A stretch of DNA of 64,000 nt. Origin: Lactococcus garvieae. Lineage in GTDB: Bacteria > Bacillota > Bacilli > Lactobacillales > Streptococcaceae. The position numbers were made by a program, and so were the translations under genes. The stretch is taken from positions 1,087,954 through 1,151,953 of the forward strand of contig NZ_CP065691.1 in NCBI RefSeq assembly GCF_016027715.1. The letters are read 5' to 3'. Below the pieces are notes generated by a model. It was not told where the DNA came from and ran no database searches. It saw only the letters and a program-made list of their open reading frames with translations. Positions 25,801-34,271 of this stretch are shown here, piece after piece. Within the stretch, counting starts at the first letter, position 1. The number at the start of each line of letters is the position of its first letter.

Positions 25801-25911
25801 ACTGTCCTACTTTCTTTTAGATTTTATCTTTGCGTTATATTTTTGATTTTCAGTGCTTATCGACTACTGCCCTCCGTCTGCCGTACTAGCAAATAGTTCA
25901 AGGTTTGAAAA

Positions 25912-25955
25912 ACAAAAAAAGCTCTTTCCACGACCAAGAAGAAAGAGAGTGTGAA
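25912..25955 (-). terminator. Terminator after the tRNA-like sequence
   Basis: On the minus strand CTCTTTC and GAAAGAG form a stem around TTCTTGGTCGTG, followed by CTTTTTTT. It would end a short transcript that contains the tRNA-like sequence. Confidence 0.65.
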
Positions 25956-25973
25956 GCCTTTAGACATTCACTA

Positions 25974-26054
25974 TTGACCGTACAGGAATCGAACCTATAT
26001 TTTCTTTGGTACTCTGATGAAAACCAAAGATGTTTTACATTAAACTAACAGTCA
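25974..26054 (-). tRNA. Degenerate or atypical tRNA-like sequence
   Basis: Acceptor arms TGACTGT/ACGGTCA pair over 7 bp (one G-U). The T arm ATAGG-TTCGATT-CCTGT is canonical and abuts the acceptor. A four-pair D arm (GTTT/AAAC) lacks the usual GG in its loop. The anticodon arm is odd: CTTTGGT/ACCAAAG forms 7 pairs around a 12-base loop instead of 5 pairs and 7 bases. An alternative fold with loop TTTTCAT has a mismatch and would read UUC (Glu). No CCA is encoded. It is either a decayed ICE tRNA or a tRNA mimic. Confidence 0.5.
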
Positions 26055-26163
26055 TTATAAAATCAGCTATAAAAGCCGATTTTTTTAAATTTATAACATA
26101 TACTATTAAAATATCTTCATCATACATTGCTGCCAGTAAAACAAACATTACCCTAGGAGTAAC

Positions 26164-26237
26164 TCATTGACTTAAGTTTCTCTTTATAAATAAAAAGAAC
26201 AAACACAATCTATTTAGTTGTTCATTGACTTAAGTTT
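26164..26237. repeat. Direct repeat of a 16-base sequence
   Basis: TCATTGACTTAAGTTT occurs at 26164-26179 and again at 26222-26237, 58 bases apart. Each contains TTGACT, a possible -35 element, but I see no matching -10 at standard spacing. It could be a paired protein-binding site in the divergent control region. Confidence 0.6.
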
Positions 26238-26289
26238 TTACTGTTTTTCAGAACAAGCCCTATCTATTATTTCAGAAGGTCAGATATTC

Positions 26290-26451
26290 TTTCTTTTCTT
26301 TAGATATTTTTGATTGAATTGAGAAAGCGTGGAAGATACCCTGAAACTCAATATCCAGATAATGTAATCAATCGTTCAACATTATCACTATTTCTTTAAA
26401 TATTTTTGTTTTAGCTGAGAAAGCGTGGATATTATACCCTGAAACTCAGCA
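26290..26451. repeat. Two copies of a hairpin element with covarying stems
   Basis: Copy 1 (26319-26353) and copy 2 (26415-26451) share the inner sequences AAAGCGTGGA and TACCCTGAAA. The outer stem is ATTGAG/CTCAAT in one and GCTGAG/CTCAGC in the other, so paired bases changed together. Each is preceded by a similar AT-rich block (TTTCTTTAnATATTTTTG). Compensatory change implies that the folded form, as RNA or single-stranded DNA, matters. Candidate roles are a single-strand origin for the excised ICE or a regulatory RNA. Confidence 0.6.
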
Positions 26452-26771
26452 GTCTTATTAGTTTTTTGTTTGAGTGACTTGTTAACCCCTTGTCACCAAG
26501 AGCAAGAAAGGCACGGACTTTTGGGATAACAAACACAATGAAAGTTGGTTTGGTTTCCGATTCACACGAGTTCTTCTGCTATTGCATAATGCTAGCATGA
26601 ATCCTATATCCCAAAGGGCAGTTTCCTGCCACCTTTATACTCCTTCAGATTTTCTAGGCTCTCCTATCTCTCTGAAGTTGCTCCGCTCAGTCGTATCTTT
26701 CATTCACCTGCAGATTGTACACATTATCTCACTTTACTGTTGCGTACCCACCATCAGTCAATTAATCACAC
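26452..26771. other. Non-coding region with nested inverted repeats
   Basis: No convincing gene. TTTGGGATA (26521-26529) pairs perfectly with TATCCCAAA (26606-26614). GGCAG-tttc-CTGCC forms a tight hairpin at about 26618-26630. CTTCAGA (26643-26649) pairs with TCTGAAG (26672-26678) around an inner TAGG/CCTA stem. GTGAC...GTCAC lies at about 26474-26498. The whole segment could fold into a multi-stem structure. An open frame across part of it on the plus strand has no ribosome binding site. Confidence 0.5.
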
Positions 26772-26820
26772 TTGAAGCAAATACTTCTTCATGCTATAAT
26801 AGTAGTGTTCATGTACTATT
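26772..26820 (+). promoter_or_regulatory. Promoter and operator of the ImmR/ImmA operon
   Basis: -35 TTGAAG (26772-26777), a 17-base spacer and -10 TATAAT (26795-26800) form a strong promoter. An inverted repeat AATAGTA...TACTATT (26798-26820) overlaps its start region and is a good operator for the ImmR-type repressor. The leader to 27012 contains a GCAAAT...ATTTGC hairpin and a TGTAGG/CCTACA hairpin, with TTGTAGGAT repeated nearby. Confidence 0.7.
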
Positions 26821-27012
26821 AGTAGCACAATTAGGTTTAACTTTCTTGTTTACTTAATTGAGTTATTTAAAATGTTGCAAATGCTCCATTTATTGGGGCT
26901 ATTTGCTTATTTATCTTGTAGGATTTTCCCTACACCTATTATTGTAGGATATTTCCGTCTTAATGTCAAGAGATAAATCATATATTTAATAAAAAATTTT
27001 TAGGAGAAAAAT

Positions 27013-27375
27013 ATGTTTTATGAAATACTAAAATCATTAGCCGCAGAGCGTTCTAAATCATTGAATCAAATCGAAAGAGAATTGGGTTATCCTAGAAATG
27101 CACTGAATGACTATAAAAAAGGAAATATTCCTTCAGCTAAACGTACTGCAGAGATTGCAGAATATTTTGGTGTAAGTACTGACTATCTCCTTGGACGTGA
27201 AAAAAATAAAATAGAGAATGACTTAACTGAAGAAGAAAGCGAACTTCTTGCTGCTTTTCGTATGGAAAGCGAAGATATGACTAAAGAAGAGCAAGCTAAA
27301 TTTAATCAATCTGTCAAAAATATGATGAAAATTGCGAGAGAATTGTTTGATGATGATTCTAACTGGAAAAAATAG
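27013..27375 (+). CDS. XRE-family ICE repressor (ImmR-like)
   Basis: A 120-residue protein with an N-terminal Cro/CI HTH (about 8-60, KSLNQIERELGYPRNALNDYKKG) followed by an acidic helical domain. It lies directly upstream of an ImmA-type metalloprotease gene. In ICEBs1 the ImmR/ImmA pair keeps transfer genes off until ImmA cleaves ImmR after DNA damage or quorum signals; the same logic is likely here. The genes run opposite to the transfer operon, with the 1.2-kb control region between them. Confidence 0.82.
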   Translation: MFYEILKSLAAERSKSLNQIERELGYPRNALNDYKKGNIPSAKRTAEIAEYFGVSTDYLLGREKNKIENDLTEEESELLAAFRMESEDMTKEEQAKFNQSVKNMMKIARELFDDDSNWKK

Positions 27376-27389
27376 AAAGCAATTTTTAT

Positions 27390-28328
27390 ATGGCAAGTAT
27401 TGAGTACAGAAAAGTTAGTGCTTCATCATACAAAGAGTATATGGAGATGGCTTCAATATTATTAGATGATATTGCATGCTATTCAAACAAAAAGAAGAAA
27501 TATATTATATACTCTGATATTATTTCTTATTTTGAAAATACATACGATATTCTTTTTACTTTCTTTGAAGTAAAGAAGAACAATAAAATTATTCCCTCGA
27601 CTGATTTAATTAAGCATAAAGACCTAGTTAGAAATGAAAAATTTAAATTTCTTGACGATGATCTAGCAAGTAAAATATCTGGTGTAACTATACCGAATAA
27701 GCATAACAATAAAATTATAATTATGCTTAATCAAGTCATGCCTAAACAACGAATAATTTTTACAATCTTACATGAATTGGTTCACTTGCACTTTCATAAT
27801 ACCAATCAAAAAAAACACTTAATTTTTGCTTCAAAATTTTCTGGAGTATACCCATCAGAAATGATACCCTTTGAAGATGAAGCTAATGTTATTGCTTCAC
27901 TACTCTTTTGTTCAACAGAACAATTGGAAACATTTCTACTTCGAAAATCATCTTTTAGCTATATCTGCTCTCAAACCTGTATGAGTAAATCAGCGTTGCA
28001 TAATAGATTATTAAACTATTTCCAACATATACTCACTATGAGCTATCAGCAAGCTCTGGACTATGTTTTAAAACTTAGAGAAGGTGAAAAAAAAGCTTCT
28101 TATGAGCTTAAAACAATTATTTCTCAAAAAAATCAAGCTATAATTTCTAAAAATATCTTCATAAAAATGAGTAGTGGTCTATCTGTCACCCAAAGTGAAT
28201 GCTATAAATATCTACAAGGTAAAAGTTCCAAAGAACTAATTTTAGAACTAGAATATGCACACGCCACACATAATCATTTACTCGAACAACTTGTTATGGA
28301 AGAATATTATAAAAAACAAACAAAATAA
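27390..28328 (+). CDS. ImmA/IrrE-type metalloprotease, long form
   Basis: The zinc motif HELVHLHFH (about residue 128) with a downstream Glu in FEDEANVIASLL identifies the ImmA/IrrE (DUF955) family, which cleaves ImmR-type repressors. At 312 aa it is about twice the length of ICEBs1 ImmA. The extra C-terminal half (about 190-312) has a helical region with SKSALHNRLLNYF, resembling phage repressor-associated proteases. It follows the repressor gene by 14 bases. Confidence 0.82.
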   Translation: MASIEYRKVSASSYKEYMEMASILLDDIACYSNKKKKYIIYSDIISYFENTYDILFTFFEVKKNNKIIPSTDLIKHKDLVRNEKFKFLDDDLASKISGVTIPNKHNNKIIIMLNQVMPKQRIIFTILHELVHLHFHNTNQKKHLIFASKFSGVYPSEMIPFEDEANVIASLLFCSTEQLETFLLRKSSFSYICSQTCMSKSALHNRLLNYFQHILTMSYQQALDYVLKLREGEKKASYELKTIISQKNQAIISKNIFIKMSSGLSVTQSECYKYLQGKSSKELILELEYAHATHNHLLEQLVMEEYYKKQTK

Positions 28329-28353
28329 AAAACGCTAAAACTAGCGTTTTTTT
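28329..28353. terminator. Bidirectional terminator between converging genes
   Basis: AAAAAACGCTA pairs with TAGCGTTTTTTT over AAAC, between the protease gene and the minus-strand gene 28341-29024. Confidence 0.9.
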
Positions 28354-29024
28354 AATTTATTAATATCTTTTTGCATAGTATTTTGTTTATTACTCATTAA
28401 TAATTGAGAAACTAAGGCTAAATTTTGTTTGCGTTGAATTATATTTTGTTGTTGTTGAATACTATTCAATTTTTGTTGTTGCTCTTGTTGAAATTTTCTA
28501 GTTCTTAAAACTTGAAATGCTTCTTTCAAATTATCGGCTTGTTGTGTTTTTATCAAATTATACAGGCTTGCTACATCTCTGTAATTATAAAATTCTATTG
28601 GAAATTCTGCTTCATATTTTTTATAACTTTGAATAAATGGTTTCAATTTTAAAGAATCCTGTTCCCTCAAAAGTTGTAGTTCTTTATTTTTCTTTTGTAA
28701 AGTATCATATTTTTTAATCCCCTTGAAAAACTGTATTAAGAAAAATGAACCTATTCCACAGAAAAACAAAATTGGTAGAATAGCTACTATATATCTAGAT
28801 AATACATTTTGAGTTGTAACTTGTTCTGTATAAGCTACAAAAACACCCACACTTCCTACTAGTACTCCCCAAACAATAAAGATGATTCCAATGATAAGAA
28901 AGCCAATTTTTGCTCTCTTTCCTTCATTTTGAAAACCGTATACTTTTGTTTCGAAGTCATAAAACGGTTTTAAAGTTTTTCCAACTTTTGATAAATAATC
29001 CAAAGAATTTTCTCTTATATCCAT
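28341..29024 (-). CDS. Hypothetical membrane protein with Gln-rich coiled-coil tail
   Basis: The protein of about 227 residues has an N-terminal soluble part, two membrane segments (about residues 40-65 and 80-105 from the ATG at 29024) and a long cytoplasmic helical region ending in a Gln-rich stretch (QQEQQQKLNSIQQQQNIIQ). Starts are ambiguous: the ATG at 29024 and a TTG at 29078 both lack good ribosome binding sites. Family unknown. It may be ICE cargo. Confidence 0.5.
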   Translation of the reverse strand: MDIRENSLDYLSKVGKTLKPFYDFETKVYGFQNEGKRAKIGFLIIGIIFIVWGVLVGSVGVFVAYTEQVTTQNVLSRYIVAILPILFFCGIGSFFLIQFFKGIKKYDTLQKKNKELQLLREQDSLKLKPFIQSYKKYEAEFPIEFYNYRDVASLYNLIKTQQADNLKEAFQVLRTRKFQQEQQQKLNSIQQQQNIIQRKQNLALVSQLLMSNKQNTMQKDINKLKKR

Positions 29025-29080
29025 ACTATTTCTAAATCTTTCATATTTTAAATATATTCTATCAAATAAAACTTGCAAAG

Positions 29081-29113
29081 TAAAAAGTCGTTAGAAAATC
29101 CTAACAACTTTTG
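29081..29113 (-). terminator. Terminator of the arsenic operon, related to the right-end repeats
   Basis: On the minus strand AAAAGTTGTTAG pairs with CTAACGACTTTTT. The flanking sequence TTGCAAAGTAAAAAG is shared with the repeats at 37425 and 39946, linking this terminator to the ends of the cargo modules. Confidence 0.75.
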
Positions 29114-29126
29114 ATTTTATATAGCT

Positions 29127-29330
29127 TCATTTAACCTCAGAAATACTTCTCACTACAAATGAATGAAGTTCATCTTCTGTTTTTACAAATCCATGATTTT
29201 CTGCTACATGTCTAATTGCTTCATCCATGCTATTAAATTCTTTTATAATGCTAGAACCATTGTTCTCACCTGTAAAATTGGGTAATGATTTTTCTTCAAA
29301 TGAAGAAAGAGATTTAAATTTGAATTTCAT
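29127..29330 (-). CDS. Small hypothetical protein at the end of the arsenic operon
   Basis: A 67-residue soluble protein with ATG at 29330 behind AAGGAG. No motif recognised and no conserved Cys, so direct arsenic binding is unlikely. It follows acr3 by 15 bases and ends before the operon terminator. Confidence 0.5.
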   Translation of the reverse strand: MKFKFKSLSSFEEKSLPNFTGENNGSSIIKEFNSMDEAIRHVAENHGFVKTEDELHSFVVRSISEVK

Positions 29331-29345
29331 TTGAAACTACTCCTT

Positions 29346-30395
29346 CTATCGTTTTTCAGCAAAGTATTTGTTTTTCATTTTAAGTGCAACGTTAACCAAA
29401 GCAATCATTACAGGCACTTCCACAAGTGGACCAATTACAGCAGCAAAAGCTTCACCTGAGTTAATCCCAAATACACCAACAGCTACAGCAATCGCAAGCT
29501 CAAAGTTATTACTTCCTGCTGTAAAGGAAAGAGATGTTGCTACTGGATAGCTTGCTCCCATTTTCTTAGACATAAAGAAAGATATAAAGAACATCAAGAC
29601 AAAGTATAAAAGAAGGGGAATAGCAATTCTTACTACATCAAGTGGTAATTCTACTACTTTATCTCCTTTTACTGCAAACATAATGATAATTGTAAATAAA
29701 AGAGCAATCAATGTAAGACGACTTATTTTGGGAATAAATTTTTCTTCAAACCATGTTTTACCTTTAAGCTTTATCAATCCAAAGTGGGAAATAATCCCTG
29801 CAATGAAAGGAATCCCTAGGTAAATAAACACTGAAGTTGCTATTTCACCAATTGTGATATGTACGGCATAATCTCCTAATCCCAACCATTTTGGAAGCAA
29901 AGTGACAAAGAAATATGCAAAGATAGAATAAAAGAATACTTGGAAAAGAGAGTTGAAAGCTACAAGCCCTGCAGTATACTCGCTATCTCCATGTGCTAAG
30001 TCTGTCCAAACAAGAACCATAGCAATACAACGAGCAAGTCCTATCATAATTAAACCAACCATGTAGCTAGGATAACCTTGTAAAAATACAATTGCAAGGA
30101 CAAACATCAATACTGGACCAATAATCCAGTTTTGAATAAGAGAAAGTAAAAGTACTTTCCAATCTTTAAATACTTTCCCCATTTCTCCATATTTCACTTT
30201 TGCCAATGGAGGATACATCATGAGAATTAAACCGATAGCAATAGGTATAGATGTAGTACCGATTGATAAGTCGTTAATTGTTGTTGCAACGCTCGGTACA
30301 AAATATCCCAAAGCTACACCAACAGCCATCGCTACAAAAATCCATAATGTGAGGTAACGATCTAAGAATGAGAGCTTCTTAGTTACTTGATTCAT
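29346..30395 (-). CDS. acr3: Arsenite efflux permease, Acr3 family
   Basis: Exports arsenite across the membrane. The 349-residue protein has about ten membrane helices and the Acr3 hallmark [11 protein letters not shown] with its essential Cys, plus [12 protein letters not shown] in a later helix. It belongs to Acr3, not the ArsB family. It is the last transporter gene of the ars operon. A coupled ArsA ATPase is encoded upstream, although Acr3 can work without one. Confidence 0.93.
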   Translation of the reverse strand: MNQVTKKLSFLDRYLTLWIFVAMAVGVALGYFVPSVATTINDLSIGTTSIPIAIGLILMMYPPLAKVKYGEMGKVFKDWKVLLLSLIQNWIIGPVLMFVLAIVFLQGYPSYMVGLIMIGLARCIAMVLVWTDLAHGDSEYTAGLVAFNSLFQVFFYSIFAYFFVTLLPKWLGLGDYAVHITIGEIATSVFIYLGIPFIAGIISHFGLIKLKGKTWFEEKFIPKISRLTLIALLFTIIIMFAVKGDKVVELPLDVVRIAIPLLLYFVLMFFISFFMSKKMGASYPVATSLSFTAGSNNFELAIAVAVGVFGINSGEAFAAVIGPLVEVPVMIALVNVALKMKNKYFAEKR

Positions 30396-30409
30396 TTTTT
30401 ACTTTTCTC

Positions 30410-32071
30410 CTAATTTTGTTGTTTCTTTGCCAACTCTTGATAATTCTTATTTCCACCTGATAAGTTATAAACTTCTTTAAACCCTTCATTTCTCAATACG
30501 TTCTGAGAAGCATTGCCTGTCACTCCTTTATTACAATAAACAATTGTTTTCTTATTTTTATCAAGTGTTGAAGCCTTTTCTCGGAGCTCTGCTAATGGTA
30601 TGTTAATAGCATTAGGTACATGATTTTTTTCATAACTTTTTGGAGCTCGAGTATCAATAATTGTAATATTTTCATTGTTTTTTTGAAGTTCCATTAAGTC
30701 ATGCGGAGTAATAAGTGGAGCTGTTGTGAGTGCATTGGTTAATGCCATACCTGTATATGCTACTGGGTCTTTTGTAGTAGAAAATGGTGGTGCATAAGCT
30801 AAGTCCATGTGGAATAAATCTTCTGCAGTAACTCCTAAAGTTATTGTTGAAGCAAAAACATCAATTCTTTTATCAACTCCTTGAGGACCAATAATTTGCA
30901 CACCCAAAATACGATGAGTGAGCTTATCAGCCACTGCCTTAATAACCATTTCTTTACCGTGCATATAGTCTGGTTTATCTGGCTTAATATTAAACAGTAC
31001 TGCAACTTCATAACCTTCAGCTAAAGCTTCTTTTTCTGTTAATCCAGTTTGAGCAATTGTTAAATCAAAGAAACGCAAAATACCAGTTCCTAAAATACCT
31101 TGAAAACGAAGTGGGCCACCTGTCATAGCGTCTCCAGCAATTCTACCCATCTTATTTGCGGTAGAAGCTAAAGGACGATAGGTAGGCTTTCCGGTAATAA
31201 TGTGGAAGCTCTCAGCTGCATCACCCACTGCGTATACATCAGGTATATTTGTTTGAAGTGTATTATCTGTAGCAATAGCCCCTGTTTCTCCAATTTTCAC
31301 TCCAATGGACTGAGCTAGAGATACATTAGGTTGGACACCAGTTGCTAATACATACATATCTGCAGATATTTTTGTTCCCTTGCTAGTGATTGCTTCATCA
31401 AGTTGAGTTTCACCAATCAAGGTTTGTATTGTTTCTTCAGGGCGGAAATCAATACCTTGTTTTATCATTTCGTCTTCAATACGAATAGACATATCCCAGT
31501 CTAAATGTGACATGGGATGTTTACCACGTTGAAGAATTGTAACTTCAATTCCACGTTCCTTTAGTTGTTCAGCAACTTCAAGACCTATATACCCTGCCCC
31601 TACAACTGCAGCAGTCATAGGTTTTTTATTTTCTATAAAGGATTTGATTTCTTTTCCACTATTGATATTTCTGACTTGAAAAACATTTTCAAAATGTTTA
31701 CCTGAAAATACATCAGGAGTACGATATGTTGCTCCTGTAGCAAAAACTAAAATATCATAGTTATCTTCAAACACTTCTCCAGATAATAGGTTTTTAACTG
31801 TTAGTGTTTTTGTAGAATGATTAATACTTAATACTTCATGTGAGGTGTGTATATCAACGTTATAGCGTTTTTTAAACCACTTTGCATCACGTGGTGTTAA
31901 CTCTTCAAAATCTGCTATTTCTCCACCAATTGCATAAGGAATCCCACATACAGCATATGAAATATCAGTATCTTTATCATAAAGAGTAATCTCTGCACTT
32001 TCTGTGTTTCGACGTGCTTTAGCAGCTACACTAGTTCCAGAAGCGACTGATCCAATAATAATTATTTTCAT
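30410..32071 (-). CDS. CoA-disulfide-reductase-like flavoprotein with C-terminal rhodanese domain
   Basis: Residues 1-440 form an FAD/NAD(P)H pyridine nucleotide-disulfide oxidoreductase with a single redox Cys (AVCGIPYAIGG), a second GAGYIGLEVAEQL nucleotide fold and a VYAVGDAAE FAD motif. Residues about 460-553 form a rhodanese domain with active Cys in IVYCNKGVTGN. Such CoADR-rhodanese fusions reduce CoA disulfide or polysulfide. In ars operons of related bacteria they accompany arsenic genes, where they may supply thiols. The exact role here is inferred. Confidence 0.85.
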   Translation of the reverse strand: MKIIIIGSVASGTSVAAKARRNTESAEITLYDKDTDISYAVCGIPYAIGGEIADFEELTPRDAKWFKKRYNVDIHTSHEVLSINHSTKTLTVKNLLSGEVFEDNYDILVFATGATYRTPDVFSGKHFENVFQVRNINSGKEIKSFIENKKPMTAAVVGAGYIGLEVAEQLKERGIEVTILQRGKHPMSHLDWDMSIRIEDEMIKQGIDFRPEETIQTLIGETQLDEAITSKGTKISADMYVLATGVQPNVSLAQSIGVKIGETGAIATDNTLQTNIPDVYAVGDAAESFHIITGKPTYRPLASTANKMGRIAGDAMTGGPLRFQGILGTGILRFFDLTIAQTGLTEKEALAEGYEVAVLFNIKPDKPDYMHGKEMVIKAVADKLTHRILGVQIIGPQGVDKRIDVFASTITLGVTAEDLFHMDLAYAPPFSTTKDPVAYTGMALTNALTTAPLITPHDLMELQKNNENITIIDTRAPKSYEKNHVPNAINIPLAELREKASTLDKNKKTIVYCNKGVTGNASQNVLRNEGFKEVYNLSGGNKNYQELAKKQQN

Positions 32072-32088
32072 AGAAATATTCCATTTCC

Positions 32089-33804
32089 CTATTTTTCAAA
32101 GTCTGGTTGCCATTTTTCAACAGCATATTTATTATCAGAAAGCTTAGCAACCTTTTCAATCCATTCGATTTCATTTGAAGCTCTAGCTTTCAAAACAGCA
32201 TTCGTGGTATGAGTCACAACCATACTTTGGTTAACTAACCACCAAGTATGAGCAATATTTGCTCTATCTAAATCATCAGCAAGTCTCATAGATTCATAAA
32301 CAGGAGTTGTCTCCGGTAATGTAACCATAAGAACTTCTGTTTCATCAGGATTTTGTAAACGAGGGAGTAGTTTCTGAATTGCTTCAGGAACTTCACCGCT
32401 TGTTCTTTCAACTTCTTTAGCATAACTCTGAGTAGATTCTAAAAGTAGCAATGTATGACCTGTTGGTGCGGTATCGATAACAACAATTTCATCATCAGCT
32501 TTTTCTACAATTTCTGCAAAAGCACGGAACACAGCGATTTCTTGTGTACAAGGTGATTCTAAATCTTCTTTGACATAATCAAAATCATCCCCTGACATAG
32601 TTTCTCGTGCTTTAGCTAATACTTCTTCTTTGTATTCTCGAAGCTCTTTCTCTTCATCAATATGACTAAGAGATAAGCCTGAGGTATCACCTAAATAAAA
32701 ATTAAGATGGTCTGCAGGGTCTGTCGTTGCTAGATGAACTTTTTTTCCACGTTCTTTCAATGCTTGTGCTATTTTAATTGCAATTGTTGTTTTACCAACT
32801 CCACCTTTACCCATTGTAAAAATTATTTTCTTATCCGTCTTAACAAAATCATTAATAATATCGGATATATCTGGATAATCTATAGAGTTTGAATTTGTTA
32901 ATGCAATCTCTGGCTGTTTTTCAGATAGAAGTACACGTATTTTATCTAAACCAGTGACATGATATGGTCGTAACGGTATATAAAGCTGTTCGTAGTCTTT
33001 TAATTCTTGAGGTAGGTTATCCAAATCATTTCTTTGTTGATTATAAATAATTTCTGAAATTTCATCGTCTGCACTATCTAACAGGCCATTGATGATTAAT
33101 TTTTGATTATGAATACCTAAATCAGAAAGTTCCTTTGAAGCTCTACTTGCCTCTTGAATTGCTGCTTTTTGTGGACGAGTGACAAGCATTAAGGTAGTTA
33201 AAGTACCGTCAGATAATGTTTTCACAGCCTGTTCATAGCTATCTTTTTTATCACCTAGTCCAGAAAGTTGACCTAAGCAAGAAACTCCTGTATCATTTTC
33301 ATCTAAATAATTAGACCACGCAGAAGGTAAGGCAAGCATCCTTAAAGTGTGACCTGTTGGGGCTGTATCAAAAACAACATAGTCGTACTCGCTCTCAACT
33401 GACTTATCAGTTAGAAATCCTACAAACTCATTGAATGCAGCAATTTCTACTGTACAAGAGCCAGATAATTGTTCTTCCATATTTTCAACTGCAGAATCTG
33501 GAAGAACTCCTCTATAAGGACCTACAATACTTTCTTTATAATCGTTGGCAGCTGTGACAGGATCAAAATTAGCAACTTTTAAATTTGGAATTTGATCAAT
33601 TACTTTTGGTTTATTTGTTAATTCTGTTTGAAAAACATCTTGAAGATTTGAAGCAGGATCAGTACTTACAAGAATTACTTTTTTTCCTGAATCTGCGAGA
33701 TTAACGGCTGTCGCACATGCAGAAGTTGTTTTACCAACTCCACCTTTACCAGTAAAAAAGAGATATTTTGTTAAACCTATATTTTTTGGATTATATAACT
33801 TCAT
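32089..33804 (-). CDS. arsA: Arsenite-activated ATPase ArsA
   Basis: A 571-residue tandem P-loop ATPase with deviant Walker A motifs GKGGVGKTT in each half (about residues 19 and 331), DTAPTGHTL in both halves, and Cys in GSCTVEIAAF, VSCLGQL and SPCTQEIAVF, which fit the metalloid-binding site. It drives arsenite extrusion with the permease and receives arsenite from ArsD. Full-length double-domain form. Confidence 0.95.
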   Translation of the reverse strand: MKLYNPKNIGLTKYLFFTGKGGVGKTTSACATAVNLADSGKKVILVSTDPASNLQDVFQTELTNKPKVIDQIPNLKVANFDPVTAANDYKESIVGPYRGVLPDSAVENMEEQLSGSCTVEIAAFNEFVGFLTDKSVESEYDYVVFDTAPTGHTLRMLALPSAWSNYLDENDTGVSCLGQLSGLGDKKDSYEQAVKTLSDGTLTTLMLVTRPQKAAIQEASRASKELSDLGIHNQKLIINGLLDSADDEISEIIYNQQRNDLDNLPQELKDYEQLYIPLRPYHVTGLDKIRVLLSEKQPEIALTNSNSIDYPDISDIINDFVKTDKKIIFTMGKGGVGKTTIAIKIAQALKERGKKVHLATTDPADHLNFYLGDTSGLSLSHIDEEKELREYKEEVLAKARETMSGDDFDYVKEDLESPCTQEIAVFRAFAEIVEKADDEIVVIDTAPTGHTLLLLESTQSYAKEVERTSGEVPEAIQKLLPRLQNPDETEVLMVTLPETTPVYESMRLADDLDRANIAHTWWLVNQSMVVTHTTNAVLKARASNEIEWIEKVAKLSDNKYAVEKWQPDFEK

Positions 33805-33818
33805 TTATTCCTCCTCAA

Positions 33819-34253
33819 TTAACAACATCCTGTATTTCCACCACAACAAGAACCTTTAGTTTGTGCTTTAACTTCTACCTCTTTTTTTTCATCAACAGCA
33901 CAACAACCTTCTGTGCTATCGCAACAAGTGTTATTCTCTACTTCATCAAGAGTTTCACAGTGTGCTTGAAGTTCTGTAATTGTTGGATAGCTACCAGTTT
34001 TTATCACTGTACCATCTACCATAGTTACAGGTAGTATTTCATTACCTTTGCTTTGAAGGAGGTTCAAAATAGTTTCATTGACAACAAACACTTGAGGATT
34101 ACTTGTCAAATTATAGCGATATGCTTTGATTTCTTTATTATCTTTTAAACTATCCATCAAAGTTGTGATACGTAATAACTCTGAATCAACTGACGGACCG
34201 CATACTCCTGTAGAACAACACATTGCTGGTTCAAATATTTCAATTTTTTGCAT
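33819..34253 (-). CDS. arsD: Arsenic metallochaperone ArsD
   Basis: Cys12, Cys13 and Cys18 (AMCCSTGVCG) are the arsenite-binding triad that hands the metalloid to ArsA. A thioredoxin-like fold continues to about residue 105. The C-terminal tail is Cys-rich, with CC pairs at about 110, 117, 136 and 143. It follows arsR by 18 bases and precedes arsA by 14. Confidence 0.93.
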   Translation of the reverse strand: MQKIEIFEPAMCCSTGVCGPSVDSELLRITTLMDSLKDNKEIKAYRYNLTSNPQVFVVNETILNLLQSKGNEILPVTMVDGTVIKTGSYPTITELQAHCETLDEVENNTCCDSTEGCCAVDEKKEVEVKAQTKGSCCGGNTGCC

Positions 34254-34271
34254 TTTAATTTATTCCCTTCT

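Noticed and set aside
26164-26451. CRISPR-like array suspected from repeated sequences
   Set aside because: There are only two copies of each repeat, with unequal structure and no cas genes; hairpin elements explain them better.
26582-26857. Plus-strand open frame of 91 codons before the ImmR gene
   Set aside because: No ribosome binding site, Ser/Cys-rich random-looking composition, and it runs across inverted repeats and the ImmR promoter.
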